From contig CAJQRC010000002.1 of assembly GCA_905480645.1 (NCBI GenBank), positions 39,061 to 103,060 on the forward strand: DNA of 64,000 nt, written 5' to 3'. Shown in pieces: positions 17,727 through 26,762 of the stretch (position 1 is its first letter; the number at the start of each line of letters is the position of its first letter). A program made the translations under genes and the position numbers. Source of the stretch: an uncultured Tateyamaria sp. (GTDB lineage Bacteria; Pseudomonadota; Alphaproteobacteria; Rhodobacterales; Rhodobacteraceae). The notes beneath the pieces were generated by a model. That model was not told the DNA's origin. It was given only the letters and a program-made list of their open reading frames with translations, and searched no databases.

Positions 17727-19199
17727 TTATTCGCCCCAACTAACATTTGTTAGGTCTGTAGCTTGAGTGGGTGCGTTGCTCCATAGCCCCTTTATTTCCG
17801 CCTTGGCCACGGAGAGTTGTGCCAACTGGAATAGATATCCGTTTACTGCATCCTCTGAGATAATCCGTTGGGCATCGCCCATAAGAGTAGCACGCGTTTT
17901 GGGGTCTGTTGTCTTATTAAGTGTTTTTATTAGATCTTGGAAATTCGGGTTATCATATTGAAAATAGTAGTCTGGATTTGCATAGATGCCAATGTCCATT
18001 GGTTCTGTATGACTTACAATTGTTAAGCCAAAGTTTTTACCACGGAACACGGTCTCTAACCATTGAGCCCATTCAACGTTAATAATCTGAGCTTTAATGC
18101 CTACTTCTGCCAATTGAGCCGCAATAATTTCCCCACCGCGACGGGCGTATGATGGAGGTGGCAAGTGTAGTGTGGTTTCAAATCCGTCCGGCATTCCTGC
18201 TTCGGTTAAAAGGGAGCGCGCCTTGTCCAGGTTAAAAGAGGAATCATTTGTTAGATCTATGTATGCTGGGTTGTGCGGTGCGAAATGGGTTCCGATAGGA
18301 GTTCCATAACCAAACATTGCTCCATCAATGATTTCTTCACGGTTTATGGCATGTGCCAGTGCCTGACGCACACGAACATCATTGAATGGTGCTTGTTTAT
18401 TGTTTGTTGACAGAATTGTTTCACCTTCGGTTGAGCCAACAAGTACTTGAAAGCGTGGGTCTGCTTCGAATTGAGGGAGGTTTTCTGGTGCGGGGAATCC
18501 GCTAAAAACATCTATATCTTCGGCCATCATAGCAGCAAATGCAGCTGTTGGATCGGAAATGAATTTGAATGTCGCTTTGTTTAGGGCAGGGGTTTTACCC
18601 CAATAGCCTCCATAAGCACTTAATTCGATGCGGTCACCCTGGTTCCAGAGGTCAAATTTAAAGGGACCTGTGCCGATAGGTGTTTGCTTTATATTCTCAA
18701 TACTTTCAGGTGCTACGATGACGGCATCCCCCCAAGCTAGATTAAATAGCAAGTTTCCATTGGCCTCTGACAATGTGACTTTGACAGTATCTGGATCAAC
18801 CACTTCCACACTGGTGATTGCTGAATAAAGTGCTTTTTGTGCGTTTGCACTGTCTTCGGCAAGAATTCGGATTAATGAGAACTTTACGTCCTCTGCATCC
18901 ATTGTTGTGCCATCATGAAATGTGACGCCATTTCTTAAGGTAAACGTGTAAGATAACCCATCATCTGAAATTACCCATGATGAGGCGAGCCCTGGAACAA
19001 TGGCGCCGTCACTGGTAAATCGGGTCAGGCCTTCAAAAACGTTTGAATAAAGAACGGAATCAATAGCTCCGGCAGCAGCCGATGTGGGATCGAGATGTGG
19101 TGGCTCAAGTTGCAGAGCAACTGTAATATCTGTTTTGGCCCATAGGTTACCAGTGCTGAGCACTAATATGGCGGTGGTCATGATCAGTTTTTTAAGCAT
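17727..19199 (-). CDS. ABC transporter substrate-binding protein, peptide/nickel/opine (SBP_bac_5) family
   Basis: This is the periplasmic binding protein of an Opp/Dpp-type importer, 490 aa. It has a Sec signal peptide (MLKKLIMTTAILVLSTGNLWA, cleavage probably after WA), the family entry segment LEPPHLDPTSAAAGAIDSVL, the SYTFTLRNGVTFHDGTTMDAEDVKFS region and the AINREEII motif. An AGGAGA ribosome site precedes the ATG. No permease lies next to it on the same strand; the permease/ATPase operon at 12265-15610 lacks a binding protein of its own, so the two very likely form one transporter separated by the HDAC-like and cupin genes. Ligand unknown. Confidence 0.93.
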   Translation of the reverse strand: MLKKLIMTTAILVLSTGNLWAKTDITVALQLEPPHLDPTSAAAGAIDSVLYSNVFEGLTRFTSDGAIVPGLASSWVISDDGLSYTFTLRNGVTFHDGTTMDAEDVKFSLIRILAEDSANAQKALYSAITSVEVVDPDTVKVTLSEANGNLLFNLAWGDAVIVAPESIENIKQTPIGTGPFKFDLWNQGDRIELSAYGGYWGKTPALNKATFKFISDPTAAFAAMMAEDIDVFSGFPAPENLPQFEADPRFQVLVGSTEGETILSTNNKQAPFNDVRVRQALAHAINREEIIDGAMFGYGTPIGTHFAPHNPAYIDLTNDSSFNLDKARSLLTEAGMPDGFETTLHLPPPSYARRGGEIIAAQLAEVGIKAQIINVEWAQWLETVFRGKNFGLTIVSHTEPMDIGIYANPDYYFQYDNPNFQDLIKTLNKTTDPKTRATLMGDAQRIISEDAVNGYLFQLAQLSVAKAEIKGLWSNAPTQATDLTNVSWGE

Positions 19200-19349
19200 T
19201 TTGATCTCCTATTGGATAGATTTTGTCGTTTAGTTTTCCTTTTACCACGCTCTCTGTAAGTCTGGCATTGAAAATGCGCGATGTACTTTCTGAGCTCATA
19301 GATAGTTTTGACACCAGCTTAATTTGTTTTCAGTCCTTGAAAGTGAGCA

Positions 19350-20621
19350 CTAAGATTTTAGCAATAAAGTCTCTAAAGCATTACCCATAACTTTTGCACT
19401 GTCTAGCATATCAGTTATGCCGACCCATTCGTCTGGTTTGTGTGCTAATTCCAATTCGCCTGGCCCGTAAGCAATACAATTGTGCAATTTGCCAATTCGG
19501 TCGATATGCTTTTGATCATATGACCCAGGTGAGGCGACATATGTTGGCTCAACGCCAAGGATGCTTTCGATTGCGGCGTGCACAGTTTCAACCACAGGGG
19601 CTGAACGATCTGTCATGGAGGGCAAAACAACATTTAATTCGCGCATTTCGTACTCAAAATTGTCACGTGATGTCTTTAGGTTTTCCAACAAGTTAACAAT
19701 TTCGCCGCGCACATCTTCGATATTTTCTTCAACCAAGAAACGTCGATCTAGGACGATTCTGCAGCTGTCGGCTACACAGTGTGCAGGCAGACCGTCATAG
19801 TTGATGGGTTGTTCTGCTTGACCTCCATGAACTGAATTGATGTTCATTGTAGAATTTCTTGCGCCTTTGGGTACAACAGGCATTTCTGTGTAGCGAGCAG
19901 CCATTGCAGGAAACAAATCTGTTTCAAACTTATTGAGAACAGCTCCCATATGGCGTACTGCGCAATCACCAAGAAAAGGCATGGAGCCGTGTGCAATTTC
20001 ACCCTTGGTTTCTATCTCTGCCCACCATCCGCCTCTGTGACCAAGGCAAATCCGGTCTTTGTTTAGAGGTTCTGGAATGATGACGTGCTGGACGCGATCT
20101 GGAGAAAAATAGCCTTTTTCCGCTAAATAAGCTACACCGCCGTACCCACCCGATTCTTCATCTGCTGTTGCGCTGATTTCGATAGCGCCGTAAAAACTGT
20201 GGAATTCCTCGGCAAATGCTTCAGCTGCAATAATGGATGAAGCCAACCCGCCTTTCATATCACAAGCGCCTCGTCCATAGATCTTATCATCTTCGATCTC
20301 TGCGCCAAAAGGATCCCGCGTCCATCCTTGTCCCACCTCGACGACATCGTGGTGGCTATTGAAATGTACACAATCACCGTCATGTGAGCCCATACGTCTG
20401 GCAACAAGGTTCCAACGTGGATAGGTGTCACTGTCACCAGGCGTACCATGCGCACGGATCATTTGAGTTTCGAAACCGTGCGTTTTTAACCGTTTATCGA
20501 GTAAGGTACATATCTCATGATAGTTTTTGCCAGGAGGGTTCAGTGTTGGAATTCGAATGAGTGCCTGTGTTAAAGCAATTAGGTCGTCTTTTTTGGTTTC
20601 AATTCGGTTTATGAGTGACAT
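19350..20621 (-). CDS. M20 family metallopeptidase/deacylase (ArgE/DapE type)
   Basis: This is a two-zinc amidohydrolase of the acetylornithine deacetylase/succinyl-diaminopimelate desuccinylase family, 423 aa from the ATG at 20621 (a TTG at 20669 would add 16 residues without support). The metal and catalytic motifs are FNSHHDVVEVG (His and Asp), YGRGACDMKGG (bridging Asp) and ATADEESGG (general base Glu-Glu). The dimerisation domain is present in the middle. A full-length ArgE/DapE-like enzyme beside the ABC binding protein suggests hydrolysis of an N-acyl amino acid or acylated amine brought in by the transporter rather than a biosynthetic role; this is inference. Confidence 0.88.
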   Translation of the reverse strand: MSLINRIETKKDDLIALTQALIRIPTLNPPGKNYHEICTLLDKRLKTHGFETQMIRAHGTPGDSDTYPRWNLVARRMGSHDGDCVHFNSHHDVVEVGQGWTRDPFGAEIEDDKIYGRGACDMKGGLASSIIAAEAFAEEFHSFYGAIEISATADEESGGYGGVAYLAEKGYFSPDRVQHVIIPEPLNKDRICLGHRGGWWAEIETKGEIAHGSMPFLGDCAVRHMGAVLNKFETDLFPAMAARYTEMPVVPKGARNSTMNINSVHGGQAEQPINYDGLPAHCVADSCRIVLDRRFLVEENIEDVRGEIVNLLENLKTSRDNFEYEMRELNVVLPSMTDRSAPVVETVHAAIESILGVEPTYVASPGSYDQKHIDRIGKLHNCIAYGPGELELAHKPDEWVGITDMLDSAKVMGNALETLLLKS

Positions 20622-20722
20622 TGTTATATCTTTGGTCTGTATGCACGGATTGGCAAGGGCAGTGTTCAATTTTAATTTATTTTGACGGTACCGTTTTAAA
20701 CCAGACGAGGGGATAAGTTTGT

Positions 20723-21598
20723 TTACAGTTTTCCCAAAGGAACTTTAAGTGCCATGTCACCAGTATTGTCTCGTGGGATTTCTCCAGCGCGCATGTTTAC
20801 TTGTAAAGCAGGAATGATGAGGCTTGGCATAGCCAGTTGCGCATCTCGTTCTGTACGGAACTTTATAAAATCTTCGCGGGTTTTTCCATTACCGACATGT
20901 ATGTTTTTCTCTCGCTCTTCAGCAACAGTAGTTTCCCACGCAATGGCCCGTCCACCGGGCCCATAATCATGGCAAATGAATAATCGCATGTTATCTGGAA
21001 GCGCCAACACACGCATGATGCTGTCATACAGTTCTCCTGCGTCACCTCCCGGAAAGTCTGCCCGGGCAGACCCACCATCAGGCATAAACAACGTATCTCC
21101 AACGAAAGCGGCATTACCCATTACATGCACCATACAAGCGGGCGTATGCCCAGGTGTATGCATGGTGAAACATTTCATGGTGCCAATTTCGTAGGTATCA
21201 TTGTCTTCAAACAAGGCATTAAATTGAGATCCGTCACGTTGAAAATCCGTGCCTTCATTAAACACTTTACCAAAAGTATTTTGAATCTCTGTAATTTTGG
21301 AGCCAATGCCAATTTTGCCGTTTAGCTTTTGTTGAATGTAAGGTGCAGCTGAAAGGTGGTCGGCGTGGACGTGGGTTTCAATGATCCATTCTAAGGTTAA
21401 GTCGTTTTTCCGAATGTAGTTAATAATTGCATCTGCGCCATCGAAGTTTAAAGCGCCTGCGGCGTAGTTAATGTCCATTACTGCATCGATAACAGCACAT
21501 GCCGGCCCATTTGGCTCTTGCACCACGTATGAAATGGTATTGGACCGATTATCAAAAAATGGTTCTATGGTGGGATGTTGCGATATGTCTACCCTCAT
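20723..21598 (-). CDS. MBL-fold persulfide dioxygenase-like hydrolase (Blh/ETHE1 family)
   Basis: This is a 291-aa metallo-beta-lactamase fold protein with the metal motif THVHADH (His76, His78, Asp80, His81), the PGHTPACMVH segment and GDTLFMPDGGSARADFPGG, which marks the ETHE1/Blh group rather than glyoxalase II. Relatives oxidise glutathione persulfide to sulfite or take part in sulfide detoxification. The adjacent rhodanese gene overlaps by 4 bases, matching the known persulfide dioxygenase-rhodanese pairing (as in bigR-type operons), although no BigR-like regulator is seen nearby. Confidence 0.88.
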   Translation of the reverse strand: MRVDISQHPTIEPFFDNRSNTISYVVQEPNGPACAVIDAVMDINYAAGALNFDGADAIINYIRKNDLTLEWIIETHVHADHLSAAPYIQQKLNGKIGIGSKITEIQNTFGKVFNEGTDFQRDGSQFNALFEDNDTYEIGTMKCFTMHTPGHTPACMVHVMGNAAFVGDTLFMPDGGSARADFPGGDAGELYDSIMRVLALPDNMRLFICHDYGPGGRAIAWETTVAEEREKNIHVGNGKTREDFIKFRTERDAQLAMPSLIIPALQVNMRAGEIPRDNTGDMALKVPLGKL

Positions 21599-22005
21599 TT
21601 GGTTTCTCCACTATTTGGTATGTCATGCTCTGTCAGTCCACCCTTGGCAGTCCAATTTGAGAAACCGTCGCGAATGTGAGCTGCCTGAAAACCCATATCT
21701 TGAAGCGTCGCTACTGTTAGAGCAGAGCGCCAGCCAGAGGCGCAGTGGAATTTTTTTTTATCAGATTTTCTACAAGTCTTTTTAAATAACGGGCTATCAG
21801 GATCGACCCAAGGCTCAATCATACCTCGAGGAGCATGAAAAGAGCCAGGTATATATCCACTGCGCTGACGTTCACGAATATCCCTGATGTCTACGATAAT
21901 TACATCTGGATCATTCATCATATTAATTGCTTCGCTTGTTTCGATCCCTTCGATCCGCGCGTGGGCATTTTCCACTAGTGTGGCGGCAGAATTTTTAAGG
22001 CTCAT
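21595..22005 (-). CDS. Rhodanese-like sulfurtransferase
   Basis: This is a single-domain rhodanese of 136 aa. The catalytic Cys88 sits in the loop CASGWRS (88-94), which should carry a persulfide. The N-terminal IIVDIRDIRERQRSGYIPGS is the conserved CDC25/rhodanese entry. The start is the ATG at 22005; a longer frame to 22041 adds residues without similarity. It overlaps the MBL gene by 4 bases (ATGA), so the two proteins are made together and probably handle sulfane sulfur, the rhodanese passing or removing sulfur for the dioxygenase. Confidence 0.9.
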   Translation of the reverse strand: MSLKNSAATLVENAHARIEGIETSEAINMMNDPDVIIVDIRDIRERQRSGYIPGSFHAPRGMIEPWVDPDSPLFKKTCRKSDKKKFHCASGWRSALTVATLQDMGFQAAHIRDGFSNWTAKGGLTEHDIPNSGETK

Positions 22006-22114
22006 CGTGTATCCTATCCATACGATAGTTAAGTGTGCCATTCATGTTTAAATTCAGCAAGATAATTTGGGATCAATGATAATTGGGCATGGGCTTGAAA
22101 TGGTAGTGATACTT

Positions 22115-23344
22115 TTATTTTATTTTTATATTGGGGGTGGGAAAGCATGTAGACTTCTGTTCTGTTGCTTCTTGCCAGCGTCCAATAGAACGCCGAGTTT
22201 TAAAGCCAATCAAGCCGTCCACTCCGCCAACATCGTGTCCAAGTGATTCTAAAGAGTACTGCATTTCTGCAATATTTGATCGATGTAGCTTTGTTGAAGT
22301 ATCCCAATGAACTGTGAAATCACTGACGCCATACTGAATTCTATCTCCGATATGACCAACAAAAAGAGCATATAAATCGCTTTTATTATACTTTTTTAAA
22401 ACATAAAAATTAGGTGTTACGATAAACGATGGACCATGCCTGCCCGCAGGCATCATTAAAAACCCCTCGCCATTTAATTCATGATCAGGAAATGGTCGAC
22501 CAGATACACGGCGTATGCCCATTCCCTGCCATTTAGAGATCTGTCTTCCTTGATCAGGACCCTCAAGCGTGCATGAAACTGATGGTGGAACTGTTACCTC
22601 AAATCCCCAATCACGGCCTATTATCCATCCATGTTGTTGAAGGTATGTGCCAATTGACGCAATTGTGTCTGCTTCTGATGTCCAAATATCTACCTGACCG
22701 TCACTATTTCCATCTGTTCCATATTTAAAAAAATTCGTTGGCATAAATTGAGGTTGGCCAAGCGCACCAGCCCAACTACTTTTTAGCTGCCCGTTAGGTG
22801 CGAGCTTAGCCTGTGCTATCTGTAGGGCTGCTATAAGCTCACCCTCAAAATAATTTTTTCGCGTACTCATAAAAGCTTTGGTTCCAAGCACTTCAAAAGC
22901 ATCATAGGATATGTTGGCACGCCCATAAGCACTCTCACGTCCCCAAATTGCCAAGATTATGCGTTTAGGAACGCCAGTTTTTATCTCCACAGCATTAAGT
23001 GTTTTCGCATATTTTTTCGCTATTTGACGGCCTACAGAGGTGGCGTTATTCACAGAATTATGCCTGAAGTATTTTTTTGGCCCACTAAATTCTGCTTGTT
23101 TATGGTCCTTAGGTACTAATTTTTTAGTGCCGGACGGAGCAAGATTGGGAAGCTCCCAATTTAGCGTAACACCCAAGAATGCCGTGTCGAATGTATCGCG
23201 TGATATACCTTTTGATTGGGCCTGAGGCCAGATGTGTTGTATCAACCAGCGCTTATACTCTTTTTCGATAGCAGCTTTATTTTGCGCTTGCGCGTTTGTT
23301 GCTAGAAAAAAAATAAATGTGATTAAAACGATAAATAGTTTCAT
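22115..23344 (-). CDS. Lytic murein transglycosylase (MltB family) with peptidoglycan-binding domain
   Basis: This enzyme cleaves the glycan strands of peptidoglycan, forming 1,6-anhydromuramic acid ends. The 409-aa protein has an N-terminal signal peptide ending at about residue 20 (ATNAQA), with no lipobox, so it is periplasmic and soluble. The SLT_2 domain has the catalytic Glu137 (WGRESAYG) and the AGALGQPQFMPTNFFKYG segment. A C-terminal PG_binding_1-like domain (about 340-395, YSLESLGHDVGGVDGLIGFKT) follows. It stands alone, with short gaps to the rhodanese and cytochrome bd genes. Confidence 0.92.
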   Translation of the reverse strand: MKLFIVLITFIFFLATNAQAQNKAAIEKEYKRWLIQHIWPQAQSKGISRDTFDTAFLGVTLNWELPNLAPSGTKKLVPKDHKQAEFSGPKKYFRHNSVNNATSVGRQIAKKYAKTLNAVEIKTGVPKRIILAIWGRESAYGRANISYDAFEVLGTKAFMSTRKNYFEGELIAALQIAQAKLAPNGQLKSSWAGALGQPQFMPTNFFKYGTDGNSDGQVDIWTSEADTIASIGTYLQQHGWIIGRDWGFEVTVPPSVSCTLEGPDQGRQISKWQGMGIRRVSGRPFPDHELNGEGFLMMPAGRHGPSFIVTPNFYVLKKYNKSDLYALFVGHIGDRIQYGVSDFTVHWDTSTKLHRSNIAEMQYSLESLGHDVGGVDGLIGFKTRRSIGRWQEATEQKSTCFPTPNIKIK

Positions 23345-23419
23345 CGAGGTTATATCAGATAGTTGGTTTGAATTAAGTACACAGCTGGCTTTCTGATTTC
23401 AGCGTTACAAACAAAATAT

Positions 23420-23530
23420 TCATGGTGAAATTAATATTCGGATTGTAAATGCAACAATCCCAAGTGCTATGATACTTGCGGCCCAAATTATGATAAACCA
23501 ACCAATTTTTTGCATTGTTGGTATTATCAT
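23420..23530 (-). CDS. Small single-TM protein of the cyd operon (CydX/DUF2474-like)
   Basis: This 36-residue reading frame starts at an ATG overlapping the cydB stop codon (TAATG) and reads MIIPTMQKIGWFIIIWAASI, then IALGIVAFTIRILISP. It has a basic-aromatic start, one transmembrane helix and a short tail. A second in-frame ATG 15 bases on would give 31 residues. Small one-helix subunits such as CydX or DUF2474 proteins are usually encoded directly after cydB and stabilise the bd oxidase; the WAAS/LG..A..IR pattern resembles DUF2474. It is too short for ordinary gene calling. The translational overlap with cydB supports that it is real. Confidence 0.75.
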   Translation of the reverse strand: MIIPTMQKIGWFIIIWAASIIALGIVAFTIRILISP

Positions 23531-24531
23531 TAATGGAATCCTTCTTCAGGTCCAACCTTGCCACGAAAAACCCAATACGCATAAGCCGTATAAGTAAGGA
23601 TCATGGGAACCAAAACCACTGTACCAACTAGAGCAAAACGCAGGCTTTCGTCCGGTGCGGCTGCTTCTACTATGGTTAGATTGGGTGGTAAAATATTGGG
23701 ATAAAAACTGATGCCAATTCCTATGAAGCATAATATAAATAGGGATAACGCTGCAAAAAACGGCTGCCCGTCTTTTCTAGCTCGCAATCCTGCAAACAAA
23801 GCCCATGCAGCTATCAAAACTGCGCTAGGTACTAAAACAGTAAGAATACCGGTCGGTAGGCTGAACCAACGTTGAAAGTAAATTGGGTCTTGAAACGGTG
23901 TAAAAATGCTTATCACACCAATAAAAAACAGAGTGGCAGTAGCGAGCCATCGCGTATAGTGTTTCATCTGTTGCTGTAAACTATTTTCAGTTTTCAAAAT
24001 TAACCATGTTGATCCCAGTAGAGCATAGCCGATAACAACTGCGCAACCTGTTAGGACTGAAAACGGAGTGAGCCAATCCCACCAGCCTCCTGCGTAAGAT
24101 CTATCAGTAATTTCTATTCCTTGTACTAAAGAACCGAGTGCTATGCCCTGCATGGCAGCTGCGACAAGTGATCCACCACAGAATGCCACGTCCCAAACTT
24201 TTTTCCACCTCTTCGTACGCCAGCGGTACTCAAAAGCTACACCTCGAAATATTAACGCCAAAAGCATTAAAATTATGGGCATGTAGAGTGCTGGCATTAT
24301 GATAGAGTAGGCAAGTGGGAAAACTGCAAATAATCCCCCTCCTCCCAAAACAAGCCATGTTTCATTGCCATCCCAGATGGGAGCAATGGAGTTCATCATT
24401 GTGGCTTTATCCTGCTCATTTTTGGCAAATGGAAATAAGATACCCACACCTAGATCAAATCCGTCCAGCAGCACGTAAGTTAGAACCGCAAATGCTATGA
24501 TCCCAGCCCAAATGAAAGAAAGTTCAAACAC
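23530..24531 (-). CDS. cydB: Cytochrome bd-type ubiquinol oxidase subunit II (CydB/CioB)
   Basis: This is the second membrane subunit of the bd quinol:O2 oxidoreductase; it carries no heme in most bd oxidases but is needed for assembly. The 333-aa protein has about eight transmembrane helices. The N-terminus YVLLDGFDLGVGILFPF and the IAPIWDGNETWLVLGGGGLF stretch (about 48-67) are diagnostic for CydB. It starts 10 bases after cydA and its stop overlaps the start of the small downstream gene. No cydDC assembly transporter is in the window. Confidence 0.96.
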   Translation of the reverse strand: MFELSFIWAGIIAFAVLTYVLLDGFDLGVGILFPFAKNEQDKATMMNSIAPIWDGNETWLVLGGGGLFAVFPLAYSIIMPALYMPIILMLLALIFRGVAFEYRWRTKRWKKVWDVAFCGGSLVAAAMQGIALGSLVQGIEITDRSYAGGWWDWLTPFSVLTGCAVVIGYALLGSTWLILKTENSLQQQMKHYTRWLATATLFFIGVISIFTPFQDPIYFQRWFSLPTGILTVLVPSAVLIAAWALFAGLRARKDGQPFFAALSLFILCFIGIGISFYPNILPPNLTIVEAAAPDESLRFALVGTVVLVPMILTYTAYAYWVFRGKVGPEEGFH

Positions 24532-24541
24532 TTAGTCGCTC

Positions 24542-25954
24542 CTATGCATTAGGTATTGCGTTTGCGTTAGTCTGTCTAATTGATGTATTTCCAATTCTAT
24601 TAGGCTGCCCGACTTCAAGGTCCAATTGTGGTGATGTAGCTGACTTATTCATCATCCGTAGCAAATAAAAAGTTCCAGTACCAAAGATAAAAAAGTATAC
24701 AATAATGAAGGCTATTAAGGATGTGGCAACAGCGGGCGCTGATATAGGTGCGAGACTGTCACTGGTTCGCAATAAGCCGTAGACGGTAAAAGGCTGGCGA
24801 CCAACCTCGGTGGTAACCCAGCCTGCGAGTACAGCAAAAAATCCCATAGGACCCATCAGAACAGAGGCCCAGTGTAACAGGTTTTGGTCATAAAGCTTCT
24901 TGCGGACACGAGCCCAAAGGCCCCAAGCCCCCAGTCCTAACATAGCAAATCCAATGCCGACCATTATTCGAAAACTCCAGAATACTATTGCTACAGGCGG
25001 CTCGTCTTCATCAGGTACTGTATCTAGCCCCTTAAGCGGAGCATCCCATTGATGTTTGAGGATCAGGCTGGATAAATTCGGGATTTCAATAGCATAATCG
25101 ACCCGCTTCTCTTTAGAATTAGGAAATCCAAATAAAATTAATGGCGCACCATCAGTATAGCTTTTGTAGTGACCTTCCATAGCCATAATCTTTACTGGCT
25201 GGTGTTCAAGCGTGTTCAAACCATGCTGATCACCTGCAAAAATCTGCAAGGGAGCGACAAAGATAAGCATCCACATTGCCATAGAAAACATTTTTTTTGC
25301 TGGAGCATCCTTTCTGTTTCGTAGGAGGTGTAACGCCCCAACACCGCCAACTACTAAAGCGGTTGTAAGATACGCAGCCATAACCATATGCGCTAGACGA
25401 TAAGGAAAAGAAGGGTTGAAGATTATTTCCCACCAGTTTTCGGGAATGAATTGGCCTACGTCATTGATGCTGTAGCCTGCAGGTGTTTGCATCCAGCTGT
25501 TTACTGATAAAATCCAAGTGGCTGACATTAGGGTGCCAAACGCCACCATGGCTGTTGCAAACATATGTAGCTTAGCACCAACGCGCGCTCTACCGAACAA
25601 CATAATGCCTAGGAAACCAGCCTCTAAAAAAAATGCTGAGAGTACCTCATAGGCCATTAAAGGTCCTAGCACTGGGCCCGTTTTGTCCGCAAAGACTGAC
25701 CAATTAGTGCCAAACTGGTAAGACATTACGATGCCTGAGACGACACCCATACCAAAAGCTACCGCAAAGATCTTTTTCCAATAATTAAATAGATCTCGAT
25801 ATGTTTCATTCTTTGTTCGAAGCCAAAGAGCATTTAGGACAGCGAGATAACTGGCTAGCCCAATCGAAAATGCGGGAAAAACTATATGAAAGGACACGGT
25901 GAACGCAAATTGCATTCGCGCTAAAGTCTCTGCTGTGAAGCCATCAAACATCAT
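24542..25954 (-). CDS. cydA: Cytochrome bd-type ubiquinol oxidase subunit I (CydA/CioA)
   Basis: This is the heme-bearing subunit of a quinol oxidase that reduces O2 without proton pumping. It is 470 aa with about nine transmembrane helices. The N-terminal His23 (VSFHIVFPAFSIG) is the expected high-spin heme ligand, and the YRLAHMVMAAY segment and the GRQPFTVYGLLRTSD motif near the C-terminus are conserved. The region between helices VI and VII (the quinol-binding Q loop) is short, which fits the cyanide-insensitive CIO-type subgroup rather than the E. coli type. High O2 affinity or redox-overflow use in a phototroph is plausible but not shown. Confidence 0.95.
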   Translation of the reverse strand: MMFDGFTAETLARMQFAFTVSFHIVFPAFSIGLASYLAVLNALWLRTKNETYRDLFNYWKKIFAVAFGMGVVSGIVMSYQFGTNWSVFADKTGPVLGPLMAYEVLSAFFLEAGFLGIMLFGRARVGAKLHMFATAMVAFGTLMSATWILSVNSWMQTPAGYSINDVGQFIPENWWEIIFNPSFPYRLAHMVMAAYLTTALVVGGVGALHLLRNRKDAPAKKMFSMAMWMLIFVAPLQIFAGDQHGLNTLEHQPVKIMAMEGHYKSYTDGAPLILFGFPNSKEKRVDYAIEIPNLSSLILKHQWDAPLKGLDTVPDEDEPPVAIVFWSFRIMVGIGFAMLGLGAWGLWARVRKKLYDQNLLHWASVLMGPMGFFAVLAGWVTTEVGRQPFTVYGLLRTSDSLAPISAPAVATSLIAFIIVYFFIFGTGTFYLLRMMNKSATSPQLDLEVGQPNRIGNTSIRQTNANAIPNA

Positions 25955-26137
25955 AACCCTTACTTAAAAAAACCACTTGACTATAAAGTCATTATCCATG
26001 CGACGCAAAGCTGGATTTCTGTTCAAGCGGATTTACAAACTGCTTCTTTTTGTTTCTTTCATTAGACTGTGTATGTAGCGTTTTTTGTTATCTTTGCGAA
26101 TTTTAAGAAAACGGTCTGCAAAGGAGTGTTAAGAGAT

Positions 26138-26761
26138 TCAGACAATAGTGGCTTGTGTCGCTGCTCTCAGTTTATCTCCTGATACACCTTCAGCAGTTTC
26201 GACAATTTTTAGGCCACCTTTAACCACATCTAAAACGCCAAGATTTGTAATAATCCGATCCACTACTGCTTTGCCGGTTAAGGGCAGTGTGCAAGCTCGC
26301 AATATTTTGCTGTCTCCGTGTTTATTTGTATGGTCCATGACCACTACCACACGCCCGACTCCAGCAACTAAATCCATGGCTCCACCCATTCCTTTGACAA
26401 GCTTTCCTGGTATCATCCAGTTAGCGAGGTCACCATTTTCAGCAACCTCCATTGCACCAAGGATTGCCATTGCGATTTTTCCACCGCGGATCATACCAAA
26501 GCTTTGAGCGCTGTCAAAATAGGCGGTTTGTGGTAATTCTGTGATAGTTTGTTTTCCGGCATTTATAAGATCAGCGTCTATTTCGTCTTCTGTAGGAAAT
26601 GGGCCCATTCCAAGCATGCCGTTCTCAGACTGTAATGTTACCTCGATACCTTCCGGTATATAGTTAGAAACTAATGTTGGAATACCAATCCCAAGATTTA
26701 CGTACCAACCGTCTTGCAACTCTTGTGCTGCACGTGCTGCCATTTGATTGCGATCCCACAT
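26138..26761 (-). CDS. pcaJ: 3-oxoacid/3-oxoadipate CoA-transferase subunit B
   Basis: This is the catalytic beta subunit of a family I CoA-transferase, 207 aa. The active-site Glu lies in [12 protein letters not shown], and the N-terminus [18 protein letters not shown] is typical. The start at 26761 lies two bases after the stop of the alpha subunit and has a CAGGAG ribosome site; a longer frame to 26881 runs inside that gene. In the classical pathway PcaIJ moves CoA from succinyl-CoA to 3-oxoadipate. Because a BKACE enzyme sits upstream instead of a thiolase, the pair may instead act on acetoacetate (as SCOT). Sequence alone does not separate the two. Confidence 0.9.
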   Translation of the reverse strand: MWDRNQMAARAAQELQDGWYVNLGIGIPTLVSNYIPEGIEVTLQSENGMLGMGPFPTEDEIDADLINAGKQTITELPQTAYFDSAQSFGMIRGGKIAMAILGAMEVAENGDLANWMIPGKLVKGMGGAMDLVAGVGRVVVVMDHTNKHGDSKILRACTLPLTGKAVVDRIITNLGVLDVVKGGLKIVETAEGVSGDKLRAATQATIV

Positions 26762-26762
26762 A

